The position numbers and the translations under genes were made by a program. A model generated the notes under the pieces. The model was given only the letters and a program-made list of their open reading frames with translations. It was not told where the DNA came from and made no database searches. DNA of 17,557 nucleotides from Burkholderiaceae bacterium (lineage in GTDB: Bacteria > Pseudomonadota > Gammaproteobacteria > Burkholderiales > Burkholderiaceae): positions 1 through 17,557 of the forward strand of contig JASLEM010000281.1 of assembly GCA_030151165.1 (NCBI GenBank), read 5' to 3'. Each line of letters opens with the position of its first letter. The stretch's first letter is position 1. Below are positions 1 through 6,596 of this stretch, piece after piece.

Positions 1-662
1 GGCGTCAGCGCGCGCTGGCGGCCGATGCGCGACAGCACCGGCGGCAGCTCCAGCAGCACCGGCTCGTCGAGCGCCGGCCCGCGGCGCTTGAGCAGGCGCA
101 CCGCCAGCGCGTCGGGGCCCGCGCCTGAAAGCACGAGCCGCAACGGCGCCGGGCTCGGCTGCGCCGCGGCGGCCGGCGTGCGCACGACGAAGGCCGGGCC
201 CTCGTGCGACTGCGCGGCCAGTTGCAGGCGCCGCAAGGCCTCGCCCTTGAGGCTGGCCGGCGCCCACGCGACGACGGCGCCGACCTGCCCGCTGCGCAGG
301 GCCTGCTCGAGCGGCCACAGCAGGTCGCTGCCGCGGATCACGACGCAGCGCCGCAGGTCGAGCCCGAGCTGCTCCAGCGCCTCGGCGCACGGATCGGCCG
401 GCGGCCCGATCAGCAGCACGCCCCGCCCCGCCGCGCCGACCCGCGCGAGCGCCGGCGCCATCAGCCGGACTTCACCCCAGCCCGGGCCGGCCAGCAACAG
501 CTCGGTGATCGCCCGTTGCGGCCAGCCGCCGCCGGGCAGCTCGGTGTCGAGTGCCGCGTACCCGCTCGGCTGCACCTGCTCCCGCCCGCGCCCGAGCTGG
601 TGCGCGCGCCACAACGCCGGATGCAGGTGCTCCAGCGGCAGCAGGGAGGAAGGCGAAGACAT
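1..662 (-). CDS. imuA: ImuA, translesion-synthesis accessory protein (partial, C-terminus off the left edge)
   Basis: The minus strand is open from the ATG at 660-662 to the window edge (220 complete codons). The protein begins MSSPSSLLPLEHLHPALWRA, followed by HQLGRGREQ, a Gly-Tyr-Ala-Ala-Leu-Asp segment and ELPGGGWPQRAITELLL, which is the characteristic N-terminal pattern of ImuA (SulA/RecA-like fold). ImuA works with the inactive polymerase-like ImuB and the polymerase DnaE2 in SOS-induced mutagenic lesion bypass in the cytoplasm; imuB and dnaE2 would be expected beyond position 1. The degenerate nucleotide-binding core, with LLIGPPADPCAEALEQLGLD in the second strand region, is visible. 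An in-frame TGA lies eight codons before the ATG, so the start cannot be moved far upstream. No good Shine-Dalgarno is seen. A LexA box lies about 226 bases upstream, which supports SOS control. Confidence 0.9.
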   Translation of the reverse strand, partial: MSSPSSLLPLEHLHPALWRAHQLGRGREQVQPSGYAALDTELPGGGWPQRAITELLLAGPGWGEVRLMAPALARVGAAGRGVLLIGPPADPCAEALEQLGLDLRRCVVIRGSDLLWPLEQALRSGQVGAVVAWAPASLKGEALRRLQLAAQSHEGPAFVVRTPAAAAQPSPAPLRLVLSGAGPDALAVRLLKRRGPALDEPVLLELPPVLSRIGRQRALT

Positions 663-888
663 CGCAGGCGTGGATGGAGAGCGGGATCACGAGGCGGCAG
701 GAGGGCAGGAACGCGGTCGCGGTGATGCCTGGCGCGACGCCTGTGCGAGAACAAAGGCGATCACGCGTCGACGGCAGGACATCGCCCGGCGCAAGGCCGG
801 TCGACGTGCGGCGATCGACGTCCTCACCGGCGTTCACCGGTGGCGGGGAATTCAGGCGGACGGCAGGCGTTCGGGAGCTCCTGGAGTA
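663..888 (-). other. Long untranslated leader between the LexA box and imuA
   Basis: No convincing coding frame fills these 226 bases: the imuA frame is closed by a TGA just upstream of its start, and the other frames show arginine/alanine-rich shadow translations. The DNA contains inverted repeats that could fold in the RNA: CACCGG 825-830 with CCGGTG 837-842 (6-base loop), and CGTCGAC 766-772 with GTCGACG 800-806. If the promoter is at the LexA box, the imuA transcript has an unusually long structured leader. Confidence 0.45.
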
Positions 889-904
889 CTGTATTTGCAT
901 ACAG
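889..904. promoter_or_regulatory. LexA (SOS) box
   Basis: The bases ctgtatttgcatacag match the E. coli-type LexA consensus CTGT-N8-ACAG exactly, with the usual TA before and T after. On the minus strand a possible promoter for imuA (TTGGCG, 18-base spacer, TAGACT) ends at the edge of the box, so LexA would block it. The site also lies 65 bases upstream of the divergent ychJ-family gene, so it could affect that gene too. ImuA cassettes are known LexA targets. Confidence 0.88.
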
Positions 905-968
905 TCTATCGGACCTTTCGGCGTCGCGCCAAGAATTCCTGAGTGCGCCGCGCGGCACAATTCACGCC

Positions 969-1364
969 ATGTCCATGACCCCGTCGACCCCCTGCCCCTG
1001 CGGCCGCCCGCTCGCCTACGCGGCCTGCTGCGGGCGCTGGCACGCCGGCCCGCAGGCGCTGCAGGCGCCGGGCGCCGAAGACCTGATGCGCTCGCGTTAC
1101 AGCGCCTTCACGCTGGGCCTGCTCGACTACCTGCAGGCGACCTGGCACCCGTCGACCCGCCCTTCCACGCTCGAACCGATGCCGGCCGGCCTGCGCTGGC
1201 TGGGCCTGGAGGTGAGGCGCCACGTGCGGCAGGACGACGACCACGCGATCGTCGAGTTCGTCGCGCGCAGCAAGCTGGGTGGGCGCGCCGAGCGGCTGCA
1301 TGAAACGAGCCGCTTCGTGCGAGAGGAAGGCCATTGGTTCTACGTCGACGGGGACGTCGACTGA
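969..1364 (+). CDS. ychJ: YchJ-family (UPF0225) SEC-C motif protein
   Basis: A 131-residue protein. Residues 9-21 hold the SEC-C type cysteine cluster CPCGRPLAYAACC, expected to bind one zinc ion, followed by GRWH. The segment LMRSRYSAFTLGLLDYLQAT then WHPSTRP is the family signature shared with E. coli YchJ. The C-terminal part, ending in EEGHWFYVDGDVD, is a small NTF2-like domain. The function is unknown; a cytoplasmic metal-binding role is inferred only. The ATG at 969 was chosen because the signature begins right after it; upstream in-frame sequence has no family similarity. No clear Shine-Dalgarno is present. The gene is divergent from imuA and convergent with the membrane protein at 1443-1976. 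Confidence 0.88.
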   Translation: MSMTPSTPCPCGRPLAYAACCGRWHAGPQALQAPGAEDLMRSRYSAFTLGLLDYLQATWHPSTRPSTLEPMPAGLRWLGLEVRRHVRQDDDHAIVEFVARSKLGGRAERLHETSRFVREEGHWFYVDGDVD

Positions 1365-1383
1365 GCCCGAGGCAGACGCAAGA

Positions 1384-1403
1384 ACGGCCGCGAAGGCGGC
1401 CGT
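1384..1403. terminator. Possible bidirectional terminator hairpin
   Basis: acggccgc-gaag-gcggccgt is a perfect 8-base-pair stem with a four-base loop, located between the convergent stop codons at 1364 and 1443. It has no T-tract on either strand, so strong intrinsic termination is not certain. Confidence 0.5.
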
Positions 1404-1442
1404 CGGGTCGAGGTCGATGCCCGCTGACGGGCCGTCGACTCG

Positions 1443-1976
1443 TTATGCGAACTCCTGGCGCACCGACGGCGACATCAGGCGGCGGATGATCCCCGCGAGA
1501 CCGACGCTGGCCACCACCGTGATCGCGGCGGCGAGCAGGCGCGCGGCGGTCAGCATGCCGCCGAACAGCTCGGCCGCCGGTTGCGGCAGCGTGGCCTGGC
1601 GCAGCGTCGTGTCGACCAGCAGGTGCACGAGCTCCTGCTGCAGCCACAGGCCGCCGAGGATCACGGCGATCGCGACCATCAGCAGGCCGATGAAGACGCG
1701 GCGCGCCCACTCGATGCGGCGCAGCAGGCCGAACGCGCAGACCATCGTCGCGAGCGACAGCGCGATCGCGCACGAGAACACCCAGGGCAGGTAGCGCAGC
1801 AGGAAGCCGGTGAGCCACGGCATCGCGCCGCGCTCGGCCGCCGACGGCGCCCACGACGCCTGCGTCGCGTTCTGGATCACCGCCCACTCGCACGCGAACG
1901 CCGCCAGCAGGATGAACATCCAGGCGACGAAGGTCACGAAACGCGACCGGGATCCGACGTTGTAGGTTTGCGGCAT
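1443..1976 (-). CDS. Four-helix integral membrane protein of unknown function
   Basis: A 177-residue protein with four strongly hydrophobic segments at about residues 13-34, 55-82, 92-116 and 143-166, each followed by charged or Arg-rich turns such as RRIEWARR and IIRRLMS, which suggests an inner-membrane protein with cytoplasmic ends. I recognise no catalytic motif and no named family. The start is well supported: AAGGAG lies eight bases upstream of the ATG at 1974-1976. The gene stands alone on the minus strand, downstream of a YciI-family gene but separated from it by 163 bases, so an operon is possible but not shown. Its stop faces that of the ychJ-family gene. Confidence 0.8.
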   Translation of the reverse strand: MPQTYNVGSRSRFVTFVAWMFILLAAFACEWAVIQNATQASWAPSAAERGAMPWLTGFLLRYLPWVFSCAIALSLATMVCAFGLLRRIEWARRVFIGLLMVAIAVILGGLWLQQELVHLLVDTTLRQATLPQPAAELFGGMLTAARLLAAAITVVASVGLAGIIRRLMSPSVRQEFA

Positions 1977-2139
1977 GGCTGAGGCTCCTTCGACGACCGC
2001 CCGATCATGGGACGCATCGATGACAAGGATTTTTCAGCGCCCCCTCGACAGCAACAATCCCCCGAATGGCTGGATTCGTCGGAAACCAACGACAGCGTTG
2101 CGCACTCGTGCCGCATTCGCGGACTTCGATGTGGGGGGG

Positions 2140-2481
2140 TCAGCCTGGCGGCGGCGTCCAGGTCGACGACCACACCGCCACGCGGTACGGGAACAGCTCG
2201 CCGTGCATCACCCCTTCGGCGATGACCGGATCCTCGCGCAGGATCGCCTCGGCCGCGGCGCGCGATCCGGCGACGAAGACGACGATGCCGAAGGTGTCCG
2301 GGCCCGTGTCCAGCGTGCGGCCGGCGAGCAGCACGACGCCCTCCTTCGCGAGGCGCTGCAGGCGCGCGAAGTGCGCGTCGATGATGCCGATCTCGCGCTC
2401 GGTGGGGCCGTCGACGAGCATCGCCGGGCGCGTCGGCACGAGGCGGTAGAGGAACTGCGGCAAGGCGGGCGATGGCGTCAT
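2140..2481 (-). CDS. YciI-family (YCII-related domain) protein
   Basis: A 113-residue protein starting MTPSPALPQFLYRLVPTRPA. It shows the YCII pattern: an N-terminal strand, then a helix with His in IDAHFARLQRLAKEGVVLLAG, then GPDTFGIVVFVAGS, and the closing segment EDPVIAEGVMHGELFPYRVA. The fold is ferredoxin-like; the helix histidine is the residue usually proposed as part of the active site. Activity is not known for most members. The ATG at 2481 was preferred over an in-frame ATG 25 codons upstream because the upstream residues do not fit the family and would overlap the rarD start. It is divergent from rarD with about 73 bases between the two starts. A run of seven G (2133-2139) lies just after the stop. 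Confidence 0.82.
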   Translation of the reverse strand: MTPSPALPQFLYRLVPTRPAMLVDGPTEREIGIIDAHFARLQRLAKEGVVLLAGRTLDTGPDTFGIVVFVAGSRAAAEAILREDPVIAEGVMHGELFPYRVAVWSSTWTPPPG

Positions 2482-2554
2482 GGCCTGCGCATCATGCGAC
2501 GGGCGCGGGCCGGCGGACAATGCGCGCCAACCCTCACGAACGCCCGTGCCCCGC

Positions 2555-3469
2555 ATGCCTTCCGGTCTCGTCTACGCCGCCCTCGCCTACCTGATCTGGG
2601 GCCTGTTCCCGCTGTACTTCCATGCGCTCGAGCGCGTCGACGCGTTCGAGATCGTCGTCCACCGTTCGCTGTGGTCGTTCGTGTTCATCTGGGGCGTGCT
2701 GGCGGCGACGCGGCGCTGGCAGTGGCTCGCGGACGTCGCCCGCCGGCCGCGCCTGTGGGGCCAGTTCGCGCTCAGCGCGCTGCTGCTCAGCGCGAACTGG
2801 CTGCTGTACATCTGGTCGGTGAACCACGGCCACGTGATCGAGGCGAGCCTGGGCTACTTCGTCACGCCGCTCGTCAACGTGCTGCTGGGCACCTGGATCC
2901 TGAAGGAGCGGCCGCGCCCGCTGCAGTGGGCCGCGCTGGGCGTCGCGGCGGCGGGCGTGCTGTGGCTGACGCTGGCGCTCGGCCGGCCGCCGTGGATCGC
3001 GCTCGGGCTGGCCGGCAGCTTCGGCTCGTACGGCCTGCTGCGCAAGACGGCGCCGCTGGGCGCGCTCGAAGGGCTGGCGCTGGAGACGCTCGTGATGGCG
3101 CCGGTCGCGCTCGTCGCGCTGCTCGCGATCGGCGCGCACCGCGGCGGCGCGTTCGCCGGCATGGGCGGCGGCGACCTCGCCTGGCTGCTCGCCGCCGGCC
3201 CGATCACCGCGATCCCGCTGCTGCTGTTCGCCGCGGGCGCGCGCCGCATCACGCTGGCCACGCTCGGCACGCTGCAGTACCTGTCGCCGTCGCTGCAGTT
3301 CGCGCTCGGGGTCTGGTTCTTCGGCGAGCCGCTCGCGCCGGAACGGCTCGTGAGCTTCGCGCTGATCTGGTCGGCGCTGGCGATCTACAGCGCCGACGGT
3401 TTCCTGTGGCTGCGGCGCCAGCGCGCGACGCCCGCGGCGGCGCTGGCGGCGGCGCCTTCGCAACCCTGA
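2555..3469 (+). CDS. rarD: EamA-family transporter RarD
   Basis: A 304-residue polytopic protein of the drug/metabolite transporter superfamily with about ten hydrophobic helices in two EamA repeats. RarD hallmarks are the opening GLVYAALAYLIWGLFPLYF, the ALERVDAFEIVVHRSLWS segment, the SANWLLYIWSVNHGHVIEASL segment and GYFVTPLVNVLLG, and near the end LQYLSPSLQFALGVWFFGEP. It sits in the inner membrane. The substrate is not settled for the family (the name comes from a link with chloramphenicol resistance). The ATG at 2555 fits the family start; no strong Shine-Dalgarno is seen, and a GTG three codons upstream is possible. The C-terminal 25 residues are Ala/Pro-rich and probably a disordered tail. 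Length matches the family norm of about 300. Confidence 0.92.
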   Translation: MPSGLVYAALAYLIWGLFPLYFHALERVDAFEIVVHRSLWSFVFIWGVLAATRRWQWLADVARRPRLWGQFALSALLLSANWLLYIWSVNHGHVIEASLGYFVTPLVNVLLGTWILKERPRPLQWAALGVAAAGVLWLTLALGRPPWIALGLAGSFGSYGLLRKTAPLGALEGLALETLVMAPVALVALLAIGAHRGGAFAGMGGGDLAWLLAAGPITAIPLLLFAAGARRITLATLGTLQYLSPSLQFALGVWFFGEPLAPERLVSFALIWSALAIYSADGFLWLRRQRATPAAALAAAPSQP

Positions 3470-3479
3470 CGGCGCCATG

Positions 3480-3514
3480 AAAAACGCGCAGCGACTCGAA
3501 CGAGTGCTGCGCGT
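3480..3514 (-). terminator. Intrinsic terminator of the ahpC-ahpF operon
   Basis: On the minus strand the sequence forms a long hairpin: outer stem acgcgcagc (3484-3492) with gctgcgcgt (3506-3514), one bulged G, then inner stem actc/gagt around the loop gaac. The stem is followed on the minus strand by five T residues (3480-3484), the standard form of a Rho-independent terminator. It lies 36 bases beyond the ahpF stop and just after the rarD stop, so it may also slow plus-strand transcripts. Confidence 0.88.
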
Positions 3515-3549
3515 GTCGGGGACGGCGCCGGCGCGTGGCCGGCTCGTCG

Positions 3550-5139
3550 TCAGGCGGCGACCGCTTCGGTCGGCGCGGTGGCGGGCGCCGACGTCCGGAT
3601 CAGGTGGTCGAACGCGCCGAGCGCCGCCTTCGCGCCGTCGCCGGTCGCGATGATGATCTGCTTGAACGGCACCGTCGTCACGTCACCGGCCGCGAACACG
3701 CCGGGCAGCGAGGTCTGGCCGCGCGCGTCGACGACGATCTCGCCGTGCTTCGTCAGCTCCAGCGTGCCCTTCAGGAACTCGGAGTTCGGCACGAGGCCGA
3801 TCTGCACGAAGACGCCCTCGAGCTCGACCTGCTTCGACTCGCCGCTCGAGCGGTCGGTGTAGGTCAGGCCGCTGACCTTGCCGTCGGTGCCGGTGATCTC
3901 GGTGGTCTGCGCCTGCGTGTGGACGACGACGTTGGGCAGGCTCTTGAGCTTGCTGACCAGCACCGCGTCGGCACGGAGCGCGTCGCCGAACTCGAGCAGC
4001 GTGACGTGGCCGACGATGCCCGCCAGGTCGATCGCCGCCTCGACACCGGAGTTGCCGCCGCCGATCACCGCGACCTTCTTGCCCTTGAACAGCGGGCCGT
4101 CGCAATGCGGGCAGTACGCCACGCCCTTGTTGCGGTACTCCTTCTCGCCCGGCACGTTGACCTCGCGCCAGCGCGCGCCGGTCGAGATGATCACGGACTT
4201 GCTCTTCAGCGTCGCGCCGTTCTCCAGCTCGACGCCGATCAGGCCGTCCGCGCCCGCGGGGATCAGCTTGTCGGCGCGCTGCAGGTTGAGGATGTCGACC
4301 TCGTAGCGCTTGGCGTGCTGCTCCAGCGCCGCGGCGAACTTCGGGCCGTCGGTCTCGAGCACCGAGATGAAGTTCTCGATGCTCATGGTGTCCATCGTCT
4401 GGCCGCCCATGCGCTCGGCCAGCAGGCCGGTGCGGATGCCCTTGCGCGCCGCGTAGACCGCGGCCGCGGCGCCCGCGGGGCCGCCGCCGACGATCAGCAC
4501 GTCGTAGGCGTCCTTGGCGTTGAGCTTGGCGGCGTCGCGCGCGCCGGCGCCGGTGTCGAGCTTCTTGACGATCTCCTCGACGTCCATCCGGCCCTGGCCG
4601 AAATGCTCGCCGTTGAGGTAGACCATCGGCACCGCCAGCACCTGGCGGTCCTCGACTTCCTGCTGGTACAGGCCGCCGTCGATGACGACGCTCTGGATGC
4701 GCGGGTTCAGCACCGCGAGCAGGTTCAGCGCCTGGACGACGTCCGGGCAGTTGTGGCACGTGAGGGACATGTAGGTCTCGAAGCGCAGGTCGCCTTCGAT
4801 GCCCTGGATCTGGTCGATGAGCTCCTGCTCGATCTTCGGCGGATGGCCGCCGACCTGCAGCAGCGCGAGCACCAGCGAGGTGAACTCGTGGCCCATCGGG
4901 ACGGCGGCGAAGCGGATGCGCTCCGTCTCGCCCGGACGGTGCAGCGTGAACGACGGCTTGCGCGCGTCGTTGCCGTCCGTCTTCAGCGTGATCTTGTCGG
5001 TCAGCGAGACGATGTCCTCGAGCAGGCCACGCATCTCCCGGCCACCCTCGCTGTCGTCCAGCGACGCGGTGATCACGAAAGGCAGCTTCACGCGCTCGAG
5101 GTAGGCCTTGAGCTGCGCCTTCAGGTTGGAATCAAGCAT
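3550..5139 (-). CDS. ahpF: Alkyl hydroperoxide reductase subunit F
   Basis: A 529-residue FAD enzyme that passes electrons from NADH to the peroxiredoxin AhpC. Domain order: tandem thioredoxin-like N-terminal domain (about 1-200) with the redox pair C128-H-N-C131; FAD-binding motif VGGGPAG near 217-223; thioredoxin-reductase type disulfide C343-P-H-C346 followed by DGPLF; NAD-binding motif VIGGGNSG near 358-365; and the closing FAD motif [21 protein letters not shown]. These positions closely match those of E. coli AhpF (521 residues). The start is supported by AAGGAG seven bases before the ATG. It follows ahpC on the same strand with a 116-base gap that holds two hairpins, so ahpF probably gets less expression than ahpC. 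It ends at a clear intrinsic terminator. Confidence 0.97.
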   Translation of the reverse strand: MLDSNLKAQLKAYLERVKLPFVITASLDDSEGGREMRGLLEDIVSLTDKITLKTDGNDARKPSFTLHRPGETERIRFAAVPMGHEFTSLVLALLQVGGHPPKIEQELIDQIQGIEGDLRFETYMSLTCHNCPDVVQALNLLAVLNPRIQSVVIDGGLYQQEVEDRQVLAVPMVYLNGEHFGQGRMDVEEIVKKLDTGAGARDAAKLNAKDAYDVLIVGGGPAGAAAAVYAARKGIRTGLLAERMGGQTMDTMSIENFISVLETDGPKFAAALEQHAKRYEVDILNLQRADKLIPAGADGLIGVELENGATLKSKSVIISTGARWREVNVPGEKEYRNKGVAYCPHCDGPLFKGKKVAVIGGGNSGVEAAIDLAGIVGHVTLLEFGDALRADAVLVSKLKSLPNVVVHTQAQTTEITGTDGKVSGLTYTDRSSGESKQVELEGVFVQIGLVPNSEFLKGTLELTKHGEIVVDARGQTSLPGVFAAGDVTTVPFKQIIIATGDGAKAALGAFDHLIRTSAPATAPTEAVAA

Positions 5140-5185
5140 GCGGGAACTCCTTTTCTAACAATTCAGATGATCGGACACGCCAGGA

Positions 5186-5240
5186 CGGCGGCGTCGAACC
5201 GCCGCCCACGCGGTCGCTCGACCGTCCCTTCGCGGGACGG
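5186..5240 (-). promoter_or_regulatory. Hairpins between ahpC and ahpF (possible attenuator or processing site)
   Basis: Two inverted repeats lie in the 116-base gap of the operon: ccgtccc-ttcgc-gggacgg (5222-5240), starting 15 bases after the ahpC stop, and cggcgg-cgtcgaa-ccgccg (5186-5204). Neither is followed by a T-tract on the minus strand. They could stabilise the 3' end of ahpC mRNA or reduce readthrough into ahpF; this is inference from position. Confidence 0.45.
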
Positions 5241-5255
5241 CGAGCCCGGGTCTTC

Positions 5256-5819
5256 TTAGATCTTGCCGACCAGGTCCAGCGACGGGGCGATCGTCTTCGA
5301 ACCTTCGTTCCACTTCGCCGGGCAGACTTCGCCCGGGTGCGCGGCGGTGTACTGGGCGGCCTTCAGCTTGCGCAGCGTTTCCTTCACGTCGCGGGCGATC
5401 TCGTTGCTGTGCACTTCGGCCGTCTTGATGATGCCTTCCGGGTTGATGATGAAGGTGCCGCGCAGCGCCAGGCCTTCTTCCGGGATATGCACGTCGAAGG
5501 CGTTCGTCAGCGCGTGCGTCGGGTCGCCGACCAGCGGGAACTTCGCCTTGCCGACGGCCGGCGAGGTTTCGTGCCAGACCTTGTGCGAGAAGTGCGTGTC
5601 GGTGGTGACGATGTAGACCTCGGCGCCGGCCTTCTGGAATTCGGCGTAGTTGTCGGCGGCGTCTTCCACTTCGGTCGGGCAGTTGAAGGTGAACGCGGCC
5701 GGCATGAAGATCAGCACGGACCACTTGCCCTTCAGCGTCTCGTTGCTGACGGTGATGAACTTGCCGTTGTGGAAGGCTTCGGTCTTGAAGGGCTGGACTT
5801 GGGTGTTGATCAGGGACAT
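5256..5819 (-). CDS. ahpC: Alkyl hydroperoxide reductase subunit C (2-Cys peroxiredoxin)
   Basis: A 187-residue protein, the same length as E. coli AhpC. The peroxidatic cysteine is C47 in FTFNCPTE and the resolving cysteine is C166 in HPGEVCPAKW, with the conserved Arg in GLALRGTFIINPEG. It reduces hydrogen peroxide and organic hydroperoxides in the cytoplasm and is re-reduced by AhpF, encoded next. The ATG at 5819 is supported by GAGGAA seven bases upstream and by family alignment (MSLINTQVQPFKTEAF); an upstream in-frame ATG would add 17 residues with no family support. The upstream region carries an OxyR-like binding region and a TATACT -10 element. First gene of the ahpC-ahpF operon, divergent from feoAB. 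Confidence 0.98.
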   Translation of the reverse strand: MSLINTQVQPFKTEAFHNGKFITVSNETLKGKWSVLIFMPAAFTFNCPTEVEDAADNYAEFQKAGAEVYIVTTDTHFSHKVWHETSPAVGKAKFPLVGDPTHALTNAFDVHIPEEGLALRGTFIINPEGIIKTAEVHSNEIARDVKETLRKLKAAQYTAAHPGEVCPAKWNEGSKTIAPSLDLVGKI

Positions 5820-5858
5820 CTTGTTTCCTCGTGGGTTGGTGACTGCTGCGATGGGTGA

Positions 5859-5864
5859 AGTATA
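5859..5864 (-). promoter_or_regulatory. -10 element of the ahpC promoter
   Basis: TATACT on the minus strand, about 39 bases before the ahpC ATG. No good -35 lies at the normal distance; that position is occupied by the OxyR-like site, as expected for an activator-dependent promoter. Confidence 0.55.
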
Positions 5865-5868
5865 AGTC

Positions 5869-5912
5869 ATTGACTATCAAATACTGATCGTCAATAGCTA
5901 TCGTTTCGATAG
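5869..5912. promoter_or_regulatory. OxyR-like (LysR-type) binding region of ahpC
   Basis: Two dyads lie side by side. The first is ATTGAC (5869-5874) with GTCAAT (5890-5895), which encloses ATCA/TGAT (5876-5888), centred at 5882. The second is CTATCG-ttt-CGATAG (5898-5912), centred at 5905, which is a LysR-type T-N11-A palindrome. The centres are about 23 bases apart, close to the 22 expected for an OxyR tetramer bound to ATAG/CTAT quarter sites. The first dyad overlaps the expected -35 of ahpC. OxyR control of ahpC is well known; its identity here is inference from motif and position. Confidence 0.6.
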
Positions 5913-5983
5913 GCACGCCTGACACGGGGGCAGGCGGCCCGACCCGGGCAGGCACTATGGCAAATCTATGATTCCCATGTTTT

Positions 5984-6013
5984 CGATAGAAGCTATCGGC
6001 CCGATAGCCATCG
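5984..6013. promoter_or_regulatory. Second cluster of CGATAG/CTATCG half-sites in the ahpC-feoA gap
   Basis: CGATAG (5984-5989), CTATCG (5993-5998), CGATAG (6002-6007) and a near match ccatcg (6008-6013) follow each other, giving two overlapping palindromes: CGATAG-aag-CTATCG and CTATCG-gcc-CGATAG. The latter has the same half-sites and spacing as the dyad over the ahpC promoter. The cluster ends 29 bases before the feoA -35 element, a typical activator position. No regulator can be named with certainty. Confidence 0.55.
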
Positions 6014-6042
6014 CCAACGTGGTGCGTTTACATGACCGCCGG

Positions 6043-6071
6043 ATGACACTCCTCGGGCGCAGGCCTACAAT
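6043..6071 (+). promoter_or_regulatory. feoAB promoter
   Basis: ATGACA (-35, five of six consensus bases) at 6043-6048, a 17-base spacer, and TACAAT (-10, five of six) at 6066-6071. Transcription would start near 6078, inside the Fur box, giving a leader of about 108 bases before feoA. Confidence 0.75.
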
Positions 6072-6072
6072 G

Positions 6073-6091
6073 AATGAGAATGGTTCTTCTT
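6073..6091. promoter_or_regulatory. Fur box of feoAB
   Basis: aatgagaatggttcttctt agrees at 16 of 19 positions with the common Fur-box form AATGAGAATGATTCTCATT. It starts one base after the -10 element and covers the expected transcription start, so iron-loaded Fur would repress the operon. The comparison form is from general knowledge of proteobacterial Fur sites. Confidence 0.75.
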
Positions 6092-6185
6092 TAGAGCCTT
6101 TTTCAGTTTCCATCTCAGCGGTGTCACGACAAGCCGGCAGGATCGATGCCCTCGACACCGCCGCTTCTCCCAGGAATCCTCGTTC

Positions 6186-6596
6186 ATGTCCGGTCATGTG
6201 CTCGCCCGCTTCGGCGACCCCGCGTCGCTCGAAGCCGAAGTCGCCCCTGCGTCGCGCGAGCGGGCAGCGGGCAGCGGCGCATCGGCCGGCGGCGCCGGGA
6301 TCCGCGAAGCGGTGCAGCTGACGGCCCTGCCGCGCAACGCCACCGGCATCGTCGCCGGCGTGCGCCTGCAGGCGGCGGGCGCCTCGGGCGAGACCGACCC
6401 CGCCCTCGAGCGCATGGCGCTGCGCCTGATCGAGATCGGCTTCGTGCAGGGCGCGACGCTGCGCGTGATCGCGTTCGGCCAGCCCGGCGACGACCCGATC
6501 GGCGTGCGCATCGGCGGCCGCGGCGGCGTCAGCACGTTCGCGCTGCGCCGCCAGGAGGCGTCGTGCGTCTGGGTCTGGCTGGATCCGAAGCGATGA
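6186..6596 (+). CDS. feoA: Ferrous iron transport protein A
   Basis: A 136-residue protein. The SH3-like FeoA domain occupies about residues 42-132: AVQLTALPRNATGIVAGV, then LERMALRLIEIGFVQGATL, RVIAFGQPGDDPIGVRIGG and the end FALRRQEASCVWVW. FeoA is a small cytoplasmic partner that supports FeoB in Fe(II) uptake. The first 40 residues are an Ala/Ser/Gly-rich extension; most FeoA proteins are only 75-90 residues. The ATG at 6186 has AGGA about ten bases upstream; no alternative start closer to the domain is obvious. Its TGA overlaps the feoB ATG (ATGA), showing translational coupling. First gene of the Fur-box operon. Confidence 0.93.
   Translation: MSGHVLARFGDPASLEAEVAPASRERAAGSGASAGGAGIREAVQLTALPRNATGIVAGVRLQAAGASGETDPALERMALRLIEIGFVQGATLRVIAFGQPGDDPIGVRIGGRGGVSTFALRRQEASCVWVWLDPKR

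Noticed and set aside
2133..2139. Run of seven G as a phase-variation tract
   Set aside because: It lies after the stop of the YciI-family gene and outside a plausible promoter, and it is short for slippage in so GC-rich a genome.
1975..3480. Plus-strand 500-codon frame across the yciI and rarD genes
   Set aside because: It overlaps two well-supported genes in another frame or on the other strand and is arginine-rich without motifs.
3535..5259. Plus-strand open frame of over 570 codons opposite ahpF
   Set aside because: It mirrors the AhpF codons; its Ala/Val/Asp/Arg-rich repeats have no family similarity.
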